Source: Dasypus novemcinctus (lineage: Eukaryota > Chordata > Mammalia > Cingulata > Dasypodidae). From it: DNA of 64,000 nt. Below the pieces are notes generated by a model, which saw only the letters and a program-made list of their open reading frames with translations, searched no databases and was not told the DNA's origin. The stretch covers positions 16,646,798-16,710,797 of the forward strand of contig NC_080701.1 in NCBI RefSeq assembly GCF_030445035.2, given 5' to 3'. Positions 33,910-44,875 of the stretch are shown here, one piece after another; position 1 is the first letter of the stretch; each line of letters begins with the position of its first letter. The translations under genes and the position numbers were made by a program.

Positions 33910-34596
33910 AGGGTGGGGAGTCAAATGGTGCTTTTATCAAAGAAAACTACTTTCTTTGTTAATTAAGTCTTTGCCTGTGTACCAGATAGATTTTGAATTA
34001 ACATATCACCCACATTTCAGGTGAGCTTGAATTAGCATCTTTCCCACATCCAGTCTGGATGCAACTTTGAATACACATTCAGTCTTACATCCTTTCTGAA
34101 CATTCAAAGCCCATATCACTTAACTGGATTTCTAGAGACTAGTAGGCACATTTGGATACAGAATTAGATGATTTTGAATTTGTGCACAGGCTATATTATA
34201 TTTCCCATTCAAGGCCAAGTCCATGTTCCCTTAAGTTTCAGCATCACTACCATCAGAGTTTCCCTGGACTGACTGGTATGTATATAGAATTTGCCCTGCT
34301 AAATTGCCTCCTGGGACTGGAGTCATTGCCATGGTTACCAAGGGCAGGACTGCAGCCTCTTACTGTCCCACACCCACAAGTAAGGACAGAAAGCTTAGGT
34401 TGTCTCCGAAGAGACAAAGAGCCTCCCACCCATAGCCCACATCATCATGAATAGAATTTTTTCTTGATTTTTTTTCTGATTGTTCGTTGTTTGTATATAG
34501 AAATGCCATGGATTTTTGGATGTTAATCATATACCCTGTACTTTCCTGAACTCATTTATTAGGTCTAGGATTTTTCACGGTTTTCTTTTAGAAGAT

Positions 34597-35064
34597 TGTT
34601 TTACTTTGCTAAGAGCTGCCAAAAGCAATATATTAGATGTAGGTTGGCTTTTAGAATGGGGATAGATTAGAGTAAAAGCTTACAGTTCTGGAGTGTGGAA
34701 ATGTCCCAGTGTAGGCATCAGGTGATACTCTCCTCCTGGAGACCAGCTGCTGGCAATCCCAGACTCCTCTATCAAATGGGAAGGCACATGGGAGTATCTC
34801 CCTTCTCCTCTTTGTCTTGTCACTCTCAGCTTCCTAGTTTCCATGGCTTCCTCTCTCGGTTGCTGTGGGTTTCTCTCTGCTGCTGTGTGATTTACCCTGT
34901 TTATAAAGGACTCCAATAAGAGGATTAAAACTCACCTGGATAATGCTCAACTAAAATAACCTAATAAAAAGAAGGTCCCACCTACAATGTATTTACACTC
35001 ACAAAAACAGATTAGCCATAAGGACATCCTTTTCTGTTATCCAAAAAAGCCTCAAGTTACCACA
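34597..35064 (+). mobile_element. LTR-like insertion in L1 ORF2
   Basis: About 468 bp from TGTTTTACTTTGCTAAGAG to AAGTTACCACA, with 'ttacagttctggag' early and 'aatgctcaactaaaataac', 'aagaaggtcccacc' late. L1 ORF2 sequence is interrupted exactly at its borders and resumes after it. The TG/CA ends suggest an LTR, probably ERVL-related and lineage-specific; the flanks (aagat / aggtt) are only a possible worn 5-bp duplication. Confidence 0.6.
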
Positions 35065-35349
35065 AGGTTCATGTCATATGCAAAGAAGGAAAGTTTACTT
35101 CTGTTACAATTTGGATGCCTTTTATTACCTTTTCTTGCCTAATTGCTCTGTCAAGAACTTCTAGGACAATTTTGGATAACAGTGGAGACAGTGAACATCT
35201 TTATCTTGTTCCTGATCTTAGAGGGAAAACTTTATCACCATTAAGTAGAATGTTAACTGTGGACTTCTTATATATGATGTCTATCATGTTGAGGAAATTT
35301 ACTTCTTTTCCTAGTGTTCTGTTTGTAAACGAATCTATTCCTCTGGGTG

Positions 35350-35957
35350 TGTGATACTCTTCGATTACATTAAATTCAGCTGAGATATCTTTCATTAGAT
35401 TACCTGTATTAAAATTAGGCTTTTTGATTTGAGTACATCAGAAGGGGTAACTAGGGTTGAGTCCCCACACCCTTGCTAGGGCTGATATAAATGGACAGTC
35501 ACTCAAGGAACACACTCGGAGGGAGAACTTTTTATCATTTTTGATTCTGCCATATGACAGGAAGGAGAAGGCTTAAATAGCTAAAGTCCCAGGAAGAGAT
35601 GGACCATTTGCCTGATAGCTTAGAGCTGATCTTGGGAAGGTTGCTGAGACTGATAAAGGAAGCCCTGAGAGCCAAGCTCTCTGTCAACCTGCAGCTGAGA
35701 TGAAGAAGAAGCTGGGCGCATGTGGTCTCAAGAGGAAGAGGAAGTCCAGAGGGCAAGGCTGAAGCTTGGCAGAGATTGCCCTCCATTCTGCTTCAACACG
35801 TGGCAGCTGACTTTGGTGAGAAAGTACCTCTTATGGTTCCTTGAGTTGGACTTTCATGGCCTTGGCACTTTAAGCTTTTACCTCAAATAAATACCCATTA
35901 TAAAAGCCAACAGATTTCCGATGCTTTGCATCTGCAGCACTTTGGTAGACTGACACA
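35350..35957 (+). mobile_element. Solo LTR, MaLR/ERVL-like, in L1 ORF2
   Basis: Shares with the LTRs at 14.5 and 18.0 kb the blocks 'aacacgtggcagctgactttgg', 'aataaatacccattataaaagccaacagatttc' (in two parts) and the terminal 'gactgacaca'. The left border is approximate. It separates L1 ORF2 reverse-transcriptase and endonuclease regions, so it postdates that L1. Confidence 0.68.
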
Positions 35958-37480
35958 CTGATTTAATCTATTAGTAATCAGTGCACTGATATCTTCAATT
36001 CTTTTTTAGTCAATGTAGACTGTGTATTTCTAAGAATTTGCTCATACTTAGGTTATCTAATTTCTTGGTGTACAGTTGTTCATAGTATCCTGTTATAGTT
36101 TTTTTTTTATTTCAGCAGGATCTAAAACAATATCCTTCTTTTCATTTCTGATGTTCATTATTTTTATGCTCCCTCTTTTTTCTTTGTCAGTCAAGCTAAA
36201 CACTTGTCAATTTTAGTGATTTTTTTTCAAAGAATCAACTTTTGGTTTTGTTGATTCTCTCTATTGTTTCTCTAACTCTATACATTTATTTCCACTCTAA
36301 TCTTTGTTATTTCCTTCCTTCTGCTTGCTTTGGATTTACTTTGATCCTATTTCTTCAGTTCTTCCAGTTTTGAGGTTAGGTCTCTGAATTGAAGCCTTTC
36401 TTCTTTTTTAATATGAGGAAGTTAAGCTATAACTTTCCATCCCAGCACTGTTGTCACTACCGCTCATAAATTTTGGCATGTTGCATTTTCATTTTCATTC
36501 ATCTCAAGATATTTCCTAATTTTCCTTGTATTCCTTCTTTAGTCCATTGGTTTTTAAGAATATGTTGTTTAATTTCAACATATTTGTGAATTTTCCATTT
36601 CTCCATCTGTTATTGATTTCTAACTTCTTTCCATGGTGTTTGGAGAAAGTACATTGTATTCTTTCAATATTTTTGAATTTATTGAGACTTGTTTTGTCAC
36701 CCAATATATCATTTATCCTAGAGAGTTATGCATGTGCACACAAGAAGAATGTGGATTCTGTTTTTGTTGGGTGAAGTGTTCTGCATAGGGCTGTTAGGTC
36801 TAATTGGTTTAGAGTATCATTCAAGTCTTGTTTCTTTCTTATTGATCATCTGACTAGATGTTCTATCCATTATTGAAAGTATTGTATTAAAGTCTCCTAC
36901 TATTAATTTAGAATCATTAATTTCTCCCTTCAAATCCGTAAGTATTAGTTTCATATATTTGGGGGTTCTGCTGTTAGGTGCACAAGTATTTATAATTGTT
37001 ATATCTTCTCATTGAATTGTCTCCTTTATCAGTATACAATGACTCCCTTAGTCCCTTGTAACTGTTTTTGACTTAAAGTCCATTTTTCTGATATTATAAT
37101 AGCTTCTAAAATCTCTTTTACTCACTACTTGCAGGATATAATTTTTCCATCCTTTCACTTTCAGCCTGTATGTTTGAATTTAAGGTCAATCTCTTTCAGA
37201 CAGCAAATAGTTGGGTCATGCTTTTTTATCCATTCTGCCAGTTTCTTCCTTTTGATAGTTTAATCCATTTACATTTAAATTTGCACATTGATAATGCTGG
37301 ACTTTATTCTACCATTTTGCTATTTAGCCTTTGTATGTCTTATACCTTTTTTTGCCCCTCAAATCTTCCTTTACCACCTACTCATAAATTCATTTGATTT
37401 TCTTTTGTTTTGTACCATATTGAGTGACTTCTCTTTTCTGTCAGATTATATTTCTCATCTATTTTCCTTGTAGTTACCAT
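35958..37480 (-). pseudogene. L1 ORF2 endonuclease-region remnant
   Basis: Minus-strand remnant of the L1 ORF2 N-terminal half: blocks such as 'tttatttccactctaatctttg', 'catgttgtttaatttc'-like, 'cttgttttgtcacccaatatat', 'agaagaatgtggattctg' and 'ttaatccatttacatttaa' occur in order. The reading frame is broken throughout. Confidence 0.82.
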
Positions 37481-37839
37481 GAGATTAAAATGGAATATTC
37501 TCTAAATATATTAACAGTCATATTTGGATTGATACTAATTGAACTTTAATAGTATACTTGCATACATTTCTGATCCTTTTATATCACCACGTCATTTTTC
37601 ATACTTGTTACCACTTATATCTTTGTACATTGCATTTTCTGAGCCATAGATTTATTATTAATTTTTAGGTATTTGCATTTTAACACATATAAAAGGTAAG
37701 AAATGCAGTTATATACCAAAGAACACATTGCAATAATACTGGCATTTATAATCACCCACGTTTACCTTTCTAAAAAGTCTTTATTTCTTTTTGCTCCTTT
37801 GAACAACTATACATCCTGGAGAGTTCTTTCCTTTCAGCC

Positions 37840-38850
37840 TGAAGAACTCCTTGTAGCATTGCTTATGTCAAGTCTAGTTGTGATGAACGTTGTGTGTGTG
37901 TGTGTGGGAAATGCCTTAATCTTTCCCTAAGTTTTGAAAGAATGTCTTACCAGATATTCTTTCAGCATTTTAAGTATTTCAACCCACTGCATTCTTGCCT
38001 CCATTGTTTCTGATGGAAAATCAGTACGTGATTGTTACTCCCTAGTATATAGCACATTGCTTTTCTCTCTCAATTTTAAGAACCTTCTTCTTGACCTTTG
38101 CATTAATTTGTATGATCAATATATGACAGGGTATATTTTTCTTCATGTTTATCCTGTTTGGTGTTCTCTGGGCTTCTTGGATATGCATATTCATGTCTTT
38201 TGCTAAGTTTTGGAAGTTCTCTGTCATTACTTCTTTGAATATTACTTCTGTCCCTTTCTCTCTTCTCCTTCTGGCTCACATAATGCATATGTTGGTACAA
38301 CTTAATGGTGACCTGGAAGAGTCTTAGGCTATTTTTTCTTTCTATAATTCTTTTTTTTTTTTAATTTCTTCTCTTCAGGCTGACTCATTTCATGTTTCTT
38401 GTCTTTGAGTTTAGTGATTTTTTCTTCTACCAGCTCCAATCTGCTCTGAAAACCCTCTGGGCATTTTTCATTTCAATTATTGTGGTCTTCAACTCCAGCA
38501 GTTATGCTTGGTACCTTTTAAAAATTTCTGTCTCTTTACTAAGATTTTAATATTACTCATTCATTGTTTTACTGATATTTTTTACTTCCTTCTCTGTAGT
38601 TTCCTTCATCTCCTTAAGCATTTTTAAGATTGTTTTTAAAAGACTTTTTTTTAGTATGTTCACATTCTGGTTTTCTTCATAGGTATTTTCTGGATTTTTA
38701 TCTTTTTTTCTTTGCACAGGACATCACTTCTTGTTTCTTTGTTTTTTTTTTTTTTTTGTACTCTTTTGTTGCACACTGTAAATTGCAGTATTTTAAAATT
38801 TTAACTCTGGGACTCAGTTCCTGAAATGTATCTTTCTTGAATTTGTAACC
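37840..38850 (-). pseudogene. L1 ORF1p remnant
   Basis: Decayed copy of the L1 RNA-binding protein. A minus-strand frame at 38042-38227 keeps the RRM-end signature 'NFQNLAKDMNMHIQEAQRTP', equivalent to the conserved 'NFP.LMKD....IQEA.RTP' of ORF1p. The neighbouring plus-strand 'tgcctccattgtttctgatgg' encodes the 'ETMEA' region of the C-terminal domain in reverse. Coiled-coil-coding sequence follows toward 38850. Confidence 0.8.
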
Positions 38851-38879
38851 ATCTGGTGATAAGAGGGAGATTTTATTAA

Positions 38880-39857
38880 GCTTTAACTCTCCTATGAGAA
38901 AGGACTGCCCAAGGCAAATAAAGTCTGCAGGTGTTTCCCTGACTTTCTGGGCCTGTGTCTTTCCTGAGTTTTGCTTGTTAGTTGTTTTGGAGTTCCTCTG
39001 TTTATAGGGGTTTGGTGTTCCCGCTTCCCAGGAGACAGACTTCCTTCTCCCACATGTTTGAAAACAGCAACCCTTTGCTGCATATTGTGTGCTCTATAAT
39101 TTCTTAAACTTCTTTTGTTGTCTCAAACTGATTTTGCCAGGAGGGAAAATTTTTGGAGAAGGAGACACACTAGAGAGAACTCTCCCAAATCAGTCTTTCC
39201 CAGCAAAAATAAGGTCAAGGCCACACAAAGGAGGCACAGACCAGCTCCAAAGTGCCCTGGAGAGGGGATCCATGAAGGGCCCATGAACATCTTTTATGCC
39301 TCCCCAAAGCTGACCTTTCCTGGCCTGCCCAGCAAATGCCACTCTTTAACCATCCTCCACAACCCCGAGAAAGCATGGCATCTTTAGGTTTCCTCCTCCA
39401 TGGCCTTTGTCCAGAGTGCATTTAAACCATGGTTGCTGCGGGCTCTGTCTGGGTCAGGTTCAAACAATGTCTGCCTTCAGAACTGGGACCCCCTTGACCC
39501 AACGACACTAATAGAAAGCTGTGAAAAGCTGTGCCCACACTCCGTCTTGCAGAAGAGTATTTTTATGTTCCTTTCTGTCACCAGTGAGCTAACTAGGGGC
39601 TGGAGCCCAAGGTTAGCTCTGCCTCCTGCCAGAGTGGGAGATGGGTACTAGTAGTTGCTGTGAGGAGGAGGTGATTTACTGTTCTTTACTGTAATTTATC
39701 AGCCTCCGCCTTCAGGTCTTTCCTGGATGCTGTGCAGTGTCCATCGGCCTCTGAAGTTTTAATAGTTGTTTCAGGGAGTTCTTGCCTGTTTATTACTTCT
39801 TTTGGTCAAAGGACTGAATCCTGAGACTCCCTGCTCTGCCATTGTCCCACAATCCTC
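38880..39857 (-). promoter_or_regulatory. L1 5'UTR (former internal promoter)
   Basis: GC-richer than the body of the element. It runs to a 5' start like that of other L1M elements ('gagactccctgctctgccat' in reverse). In a live element this region drives sense transcription toward lower coordinates and often antisense transcription outward. Few CpGs survive. Confidence 0.65.
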
Positions 39858-41965
39858 TGAGATTACTAAGAAAAAATCAATAAAATTGACAAATAGCTAG
39901 CAAGAGTGATGAAGGAAAAAGAGAGTCAGCATACATTACTAATGTTAGGAATGAAAGAAAGGATATCACTACAGACACCACAGACATAAAACAGGAATAC
40001 TGTAAATGAAGAAGTCAATGTATATAAATTTGACAATTTAGGTGAGATGAAAAGGAATCCTTATAAGACACAAACCACCACAATGCAGTATGAAATAGTT
40101 AATTCTAATAGTCTTATAACTGTTAAAGAAATTGAATTCATAATTTAAAGACACCTAAGAATTAAATCTCCAGATCTAGATGATTTCTCTGGGACTTCTA
40201 ATAAGTGTTGAAAGAGAAAATAACACAAATTCTATACAATATCTTCTTGAAAATTGAAGAGAAGGGAATTGAAAATGCATTTTATAAAGCTAGTATTATT
40301 CTAATATGATATGAAAACACAATGAAGATGGTACAAAAAGAACAGAAAAGGAATCACAGACCAATATGTCCCATGTATATAGACAGAACAATATTTAGCA
40401 AAATATTAGCAAATAGAATTAAGCAATAAATAAAAAGAATTAAACATGATGAAAAGTGGGGTATATTACAGATATGCAATGCTGGTTCATATTAAAAAGT
40501 TAATCAATGTAATCTGCTATTCTAACAGGCTAAAGACAGAAAATTATATGATCTTATCAATCAATGCATAAAAAGCATTTAATAAAATCAAATTAATAGG
40601 AAGTTCATTAAACTACCTATCAATTTGAGGGAGATTTGATGTCTTTCTATGTTGAATTTCCCAATCCAAGAACATTCCATGTCTCTCCATTTATTAAGAT
40701 CAGATAATTGATTTCTTTTGTCAGTGTTTTGTGGTTCATGATAAAAACTTTCAGTAACTTAGAAACAAGGAGAAGTACCTCAAATTGATAAATAATATCT
40801 GGAAAAAACCTACAATTAATGTCATACTTATTGGTAAATACTGAATGCTTTTCCCCTAAATTTGGGAACAAAGCAAGAATGTCCATTCTCACCACACTCA
40901 AATTTCTAGCCAAAGAATAAGGAAAGTAAAAGAAATTAAACAAGATCAGAAAGGAAAAAAATAAAACTGTCCCTGTTGTGGGTGAGTAGAAAATCCAAAG
41001 GAATCTACAAAAGATTTCTAAAACAAATTCATGAGTTTGATTGGGTCACAGAATATGAGAAAAACACGTTATATCTACACACTTGCAATGAACATGTGGA
41101 CATAAACATTAAAAATGCAATGCCATTTACAACTGCTAGAAATTAAAAAAAAATTAGGTATAAATCTAACAAAAATATACTAGACTTATATGCTGAAAAC
41201 TAAAAAAAATTGAAGAAAGAAATTAAAAATGATCTTAATGAATGGAGAAACATGTGTGTTCATGGATTGGGAGATTCAACATAGTAAAATGTCACATTCC
41301 TATAAAATGATATGAAGGTTTAATGCAATTCATCTCAAAAACTTATAATAGCAAATTTTTGTAGATATAGACAAGATTATTTGAAAAATGTATGTGGAGG
41401 CAAAGGAAGATGTTATAACCATTTTGGAAAAGAAAAGTATGAAGAATCAGTCTACCTAATTTCATGATTTATTGTATAGCTACAGTGTTAAGAGTGTGTG
41501 GTATTGACAGAGGGATAGACAAGTAGATCAGTTGAACACAATAGAGAAACTAGGAACCGTACCCACACAAAAACGCCAAACTGATTTTGACAAAGCTGCA
41601 AAATCAATTCAATGGAAGAAAGTTGCTAGAGCAATTGGACATCCACTGCCAAAAATAAAATCACTCTGACCTAAACCTCAAAATTACAAAATTACATGTA
41701 AAAGTTAACTCAAAATGGATCACAGATTCCAATGTAAAATCTGAAACTATAAAACTTAGAGAAAAATAATACTGAAAGGTACTGGCATCTAGGTGTGGGC
41801 AAAAATTTCTTAGACTTGACAACAAAAGCACTATCCATAAAAGGAAAATTGATAAATTGGCCTTCATCAAAATATAGAACTTTTGTTCTATGAAAGAGCT
41901 TGTTAAGTTTGAAAAGACAAGCTATAGACTGAGAGAAAATGTTTGCAAGTCACGTACCCTGTGAT
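39858..41965 (+). mobile_element. L1M-type LINE, ORF2 reverse-transcriptase to C-terminus
   Basis: Plus-strand ORF2 sequence: starts 'aaaatcaataaaattgac', passes through 'aatattagcaaatagaatt', 'atgcaatgctggttcat', 'cattctcaccacact'-like, 'catggattgggagattcaac', 'ggtattgacagagggatagac' and ends at 'gagagaaaatgtttgcaagtca'. Frames are destroyed. A 131-bp inverted L1 block interrupts it at 40609-40739. Confidence 0.85.
40609..40739 (-). mobile_element. Inverted L1 ORF2 block inside a forward L1
   Basis: Reverse complement of the ORF2 segment around 'aaatggagagacatggaatg' to 'ggattgggaaattcaaca', placed between 'gttcat' and 'gttcatgataaaaac' of the forward L1. The 6-bp repeat GTTCAT (40603-40608 and 40734-40739) brackets it. 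No poly(A)/T. The same segment exists in forward orientation further on (about 41190-41300) with clear differences, so it is not simply moved. Confidence 0.75.
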
Positions 41966-42109
41966 GTGAGATGGCCATAAAAGCCAAGAAATCCCAAGGA
42001 TTGCAGCAAACTGGCATGAGAATGCTACAAACCCCATGAGGAAGCAGGCCTGCTAGCCTCAAAATTGTTTAAGAAAGACAACCCAGTGTGTATATATCCG
42101 AAAAACTAA

Positions 42110-43095
42110 CACAATTGGAGAATACTCTTTCCTGTAATGTATAAGGACATTTACAGCAGATGACTCCCAAAATGTCTAGCAACTATGCGTCTCAACAAAT
42201 ATTAAAAAATGAAGTTCATACAGATCATGTTTTCTAGGAAAGCTAGACATCAGTAATTAAGCATAACCTGATTTAACCCTCCCCTCAAATTTGGAAATTA
42301 GGAAAATAATTTCTAAAATTTCATGTATCTAGAGGAAATCATAATGGAAATTATGAAGTATTTAGAGCTGAATGGCTATGAAAATACTTATATAATCTTT
42401 TAAAATTTAGGAAGTATAAATTAAAGGGTAATTTATTTATTTTTAAAAAGATTATTTCTTTATTTCTCTCCTCTCCCCACCCCCCACTTTAGTTGTCTGT
42501 TCTCTGTGTCTATTTGCCGCGTCTTGTTTCTTTGTCTGCTTCTGTTGTTGTCAGCAGCACGGCAATCTGTGTCTCTTTTTGTTGAGTCATCTTGCTGTGT
42601 AAGCTCTCCGTGTGTGTGGCGCCATTCCTGGGCAGGCTGCACTTTCTTTCGTGCTGGGAGGCTCTCCTTATGGGGCGCACTCCTTGTGCGTGGGGCTCCC
42701 CTACGCCGGGGCACCCCTGTGTGGCATGGCACTCCTTGCACGCATCAGCACTGCGCATGGGCCAGCTCCACATGTCAAGGAGGCCCGGGGTTTGAACCAC
42801 GAACCTCCCATGTGGTAGGCGGATGCCCTAACCACTTGGCCAAGTCCGTTTCCCTAAAGGGTAATTTATATTCTTTAATGCACATGTTAGCAGAAGAGAA
42901 AGATTTAAAACTTAAATCAACACTCAAAAATAAGTGTAGCATGGCATATCAAAAAATAGCACAAGAAAGAAAAAATGATGAAAACAAAAGTTAATAAAAT
43001 AAAAAAATAAGATCATTAAAACTAAAAGTTGGTTGTACTAAAAAGTAATCCAGTAATTCCAATTCTGTCAAGAATAAGCAAGAATAAAGAGGTAC
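42110..43095 (+). mobile_element. L1M-type LINE, endonuclease/RT boundary of ORF2
   Basis: Plus strand, in two parts around a SINE: 'aatttggaaattaggaaaat', 'gaggaaatcataatggaaatt', 'gaatggctatgaaaatact' then, after the SINE, 'ttaaatcaacactcaaaa' and 'actaaaagttggttgtact'. In an intact L1 this lies upstream of the segment found at 39858-41965. Confidence 0.75.
42437..42854 (-). mobile_element. tRNA-derived SINE (DAS-III-like, long form)
   Basis: 418 bp, minus strand, perfect 15-bp target duplication TAAAGGGTAATTTAT (42422-42436 and 42855-42869). B box GGTTCAAACCCC (plus 42787-42798), A box region at plus 42826-42843. Compared with the 28.5-kb copy it carries about 45 extra bases ('gtctctttttgttgagtcat' region). 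A 162-codon frame crossing into flanking DNA is an artefact of GC-rich sequence. Confidence 0.95.
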
Positions 43096-44029
43096 AATGA
43101 GGTACTACTCATTATTATTTGATTTGCTTGCTGTGGTGAATGGTCTAAAATTAAGGTCCAATATTATGTGTTTCCTTGACATCTGGTAAAGTTGGAAAGG
43201 CCTCAAATGGCCTAATGGCAAGTTTCCTCTGTCCTTGTGGGTGAGATCCTGTAGTCTCCTTATCACGTGGCCCAGATGCAGTTCCTGCTTATCCTTGAGT
43301 GGCACGTCAGTTCCCTGCCAGTCCATGGAATTATTCAAACAAGCCAATCGCATCCTCTGGGAGAACCAGAGCATACCCTACCTTCTTGCTTCTATGAAGC
43401 TGGCCTCCCACAATTCCTGGTTGTTCACCCAAGTGCAGCCATGTGTGGGCCTGAGTGGCGTTCAGTGTCTTCCTCCCCTGGGCTGTAAGGCTGTAATGTA
43501 TGTGACTAATGACCTGTTGTCAATCTCACCTGTCCATCCTTGGATATTGTATGTTCAACCAATGCAGCGGATAGGAGGTGGTTAAAATACCTCTTCAACT
43601 GTGTTTATCTGCCTCAACTTCATTGGTTTTGAGCATGATCACATGGATGCTTTGGCAAACAGGGATTTTCCTCTTGCTGGCAGAAGATTTAGTTTGCTCG
43701 TATGATTCACTTCTGTTGCTCTTACCTTTACACTCAACCTTGACAAAGCCTTTCCTAGATCATGGGTTCTCCTTTAGTTAGGGTCTGGAATAAGATGATG
43801 CATGGGGCCCCGCCAAGTCTAGTAGAGGCCTGTAATGACCAGTTGAGCTGAAGTCAAATCACAGCCCTTATGACAAACTGAGTGAGCAAAAAATAAGCAC
43901 TTTTTTTGGTAGGCTACTGATATATTGGGGTTGTTTGTGATGATAGGAAAAGCTGACTAACAAACCAATAATCTTATATTAGACTATGTTTCTTCTCATT
44001 CTACACGCTGATCTTGGGCAATCTTATCC
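43096..44029. other. Unassigned region, possibly an old LTR
   Basis: Around 43310-43760 the sequence has LTR-like features: 'atgcagcggataggaggtgg', a TATA-like 'ttaaaatacctc', then 'tgcctcaacttcattgg' and 'tttagtttgctcgtatgattc'. I could not match it to a named family. Open frames of 73-116 codons have no domain. Confidence 0.35.
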
Positions 44030-44405
44030 ATGCTATTACCACTAAAACATGGATGATTCCAAATAAATATTTCAAACTCGCACCTTTCTTCTGAGCTTCA
44101 GACCCATACTTCTGTCTGCCTTCCCCAGTTCAAAGGCCATTCTATATGAGGAAACTTTTCTAAATCATTTCCCTCTGCATTGGTCCAGACAAAGTTACAT
44201 GCTGCCACTATATGATTCAGTATCTCTCTTCCATACATCTTTTTATAAGGTTTACTTCATTATAATGCAACTGTTGATTTACATATTTTTTTCACCATTA
44301 GCCTAGGATATCTTTAGCATAGGGATCCTATCATCTCCAGCCTGTATCATAGCTTGGACCTCATAGTCATGTTCTTTAAATATTTGTTGAGAGAATGTGT
44401 TGATA
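44030..44405 (+). mobile_element. L2 LINE 3' end
   Basis: Plus-strand L2 tail: 'gagcttcagacccat', 'aaacttttctaaatcatttcc', then 'tagcatagggatcctatcat', and finally 'aaatatttgttgagagaatg'. Diverged but in order. Confidence 0.75.
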
Positions 44406-44744
44406 AAAGTTATGTTGAAACCAAAAATATGTTTTATTACAGATTTGGAAAAATTCCCATTTCCACACATTGGAAAACTACTGTAAGAAAACAAGTATTG
44501 CTAAAAATAAAGAAAAGAACTATAATTTTAAGATACAAATGTATTATCTACTTAGATACAAAGAGATCATTTCTAATTGTGAGAGATGAAACCTTAACCA
44601 TTTGACAATTTCTGAAATTCTATTAATTTCCACTTATTTTTTAAGTCCCCAATTTTACATTAACTACATAGAATGAATCTCCTTAGAACTCTATGTTATT
44701 TATGTTCCTGCTATCTTATTTCATTTTCTTCAAAGTCCATCATG

Positions 44745-44875
44745 GTATGAATCTGTGAAAATGAGACTGGTTTTCAGAGAAGTGAAATTACTCACCCTCA
44801 GCCACTCATCTAGCAATAAGTAGAAGCAAGATTTGAACCTACGATTCTTGACATCACATATAACTCTCCCCTGGC
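44745..44875 (+). mobile_element. MIR SINE fragment
   Basis: 'gaaaatgagactggttttcag', 'gaagtgaaattactcaccctcagcc', 'gcaataagtagaagcaagatttgaacc' follow the MIR core and 3' part in plus orientation. Confidence 0.72.

Larger units (their letters stand above)
27397..34444 (-). mobile_element. Endogenous retrovirus, ERV1 (gammaretrovirus-like), two LTRs
   Basis: A 7-kb minus-strand provirus remnant: 5' LTR at 33749-34444, proline-tRNA-like primer binding site at 33727-33744, internal region, polypurine tract at 27873-27884, 3' LTR at 27397-27872. The leader order LTR-CA, TTTT, TGGGGGCTC... matches the gammaretroviral plan. No gag, pol or env frame is recognisable, so it is either heavily decayed or a non-autonomous family. 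No 4-bp target duplication is visible at the outer ends (ctgc versus tcat), and the right flank is L1 while the left is not. Confidence 0.85.
33749..34444 (-). mobile_element. ERV 5' LTR (longer copy)
   Basis: About 696 bp, 'tgttgtagaag' to 'cccacatca' on the plus strand. Minus-strand signals: TATA-like GTATAAAAG (33901-33909) and polyadenylation signal AATAAA (33830-33835), about 70 bases apart, so R is short. The U3 holds about 220 bp not present in the other LTR. Confidence 0.88.
34445..39857 (-). mobile_element. Long L1M-type LINE, ORF2 to 5' end, split by two LTRs
   Basis: Minus-strand L1 in parts 34445-34596, 35065-35349 and 35958-39857. Left to right: ORF2 reverse-transcriptase region ('gatgccttttattaccttttcttgcctaattgctc'-like order), ORF2 endonuclease region (about 36200-37480), inter-ORF sequence, ORF1 (about 37840-38850) and 5'UTR (38880-39857), which ends in the L1 start-like 'gagactccctgctctgccat'. 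The 3' end is missing because the sequence begins at the ERV. Many stops; inactive. Confidence 0.85.

Noticed and set aside
38880..39857. Active promoter or CpG island
   Set aside because: It is a worn L1 5'UTR with few CpGs left; only its past role can be supported.
42506..42994. 162-codon frame, one of the two longest in the window
   Set aside because: It lies mostly in a GC-rich SINE and runs over the target duplication into L1 sequence.
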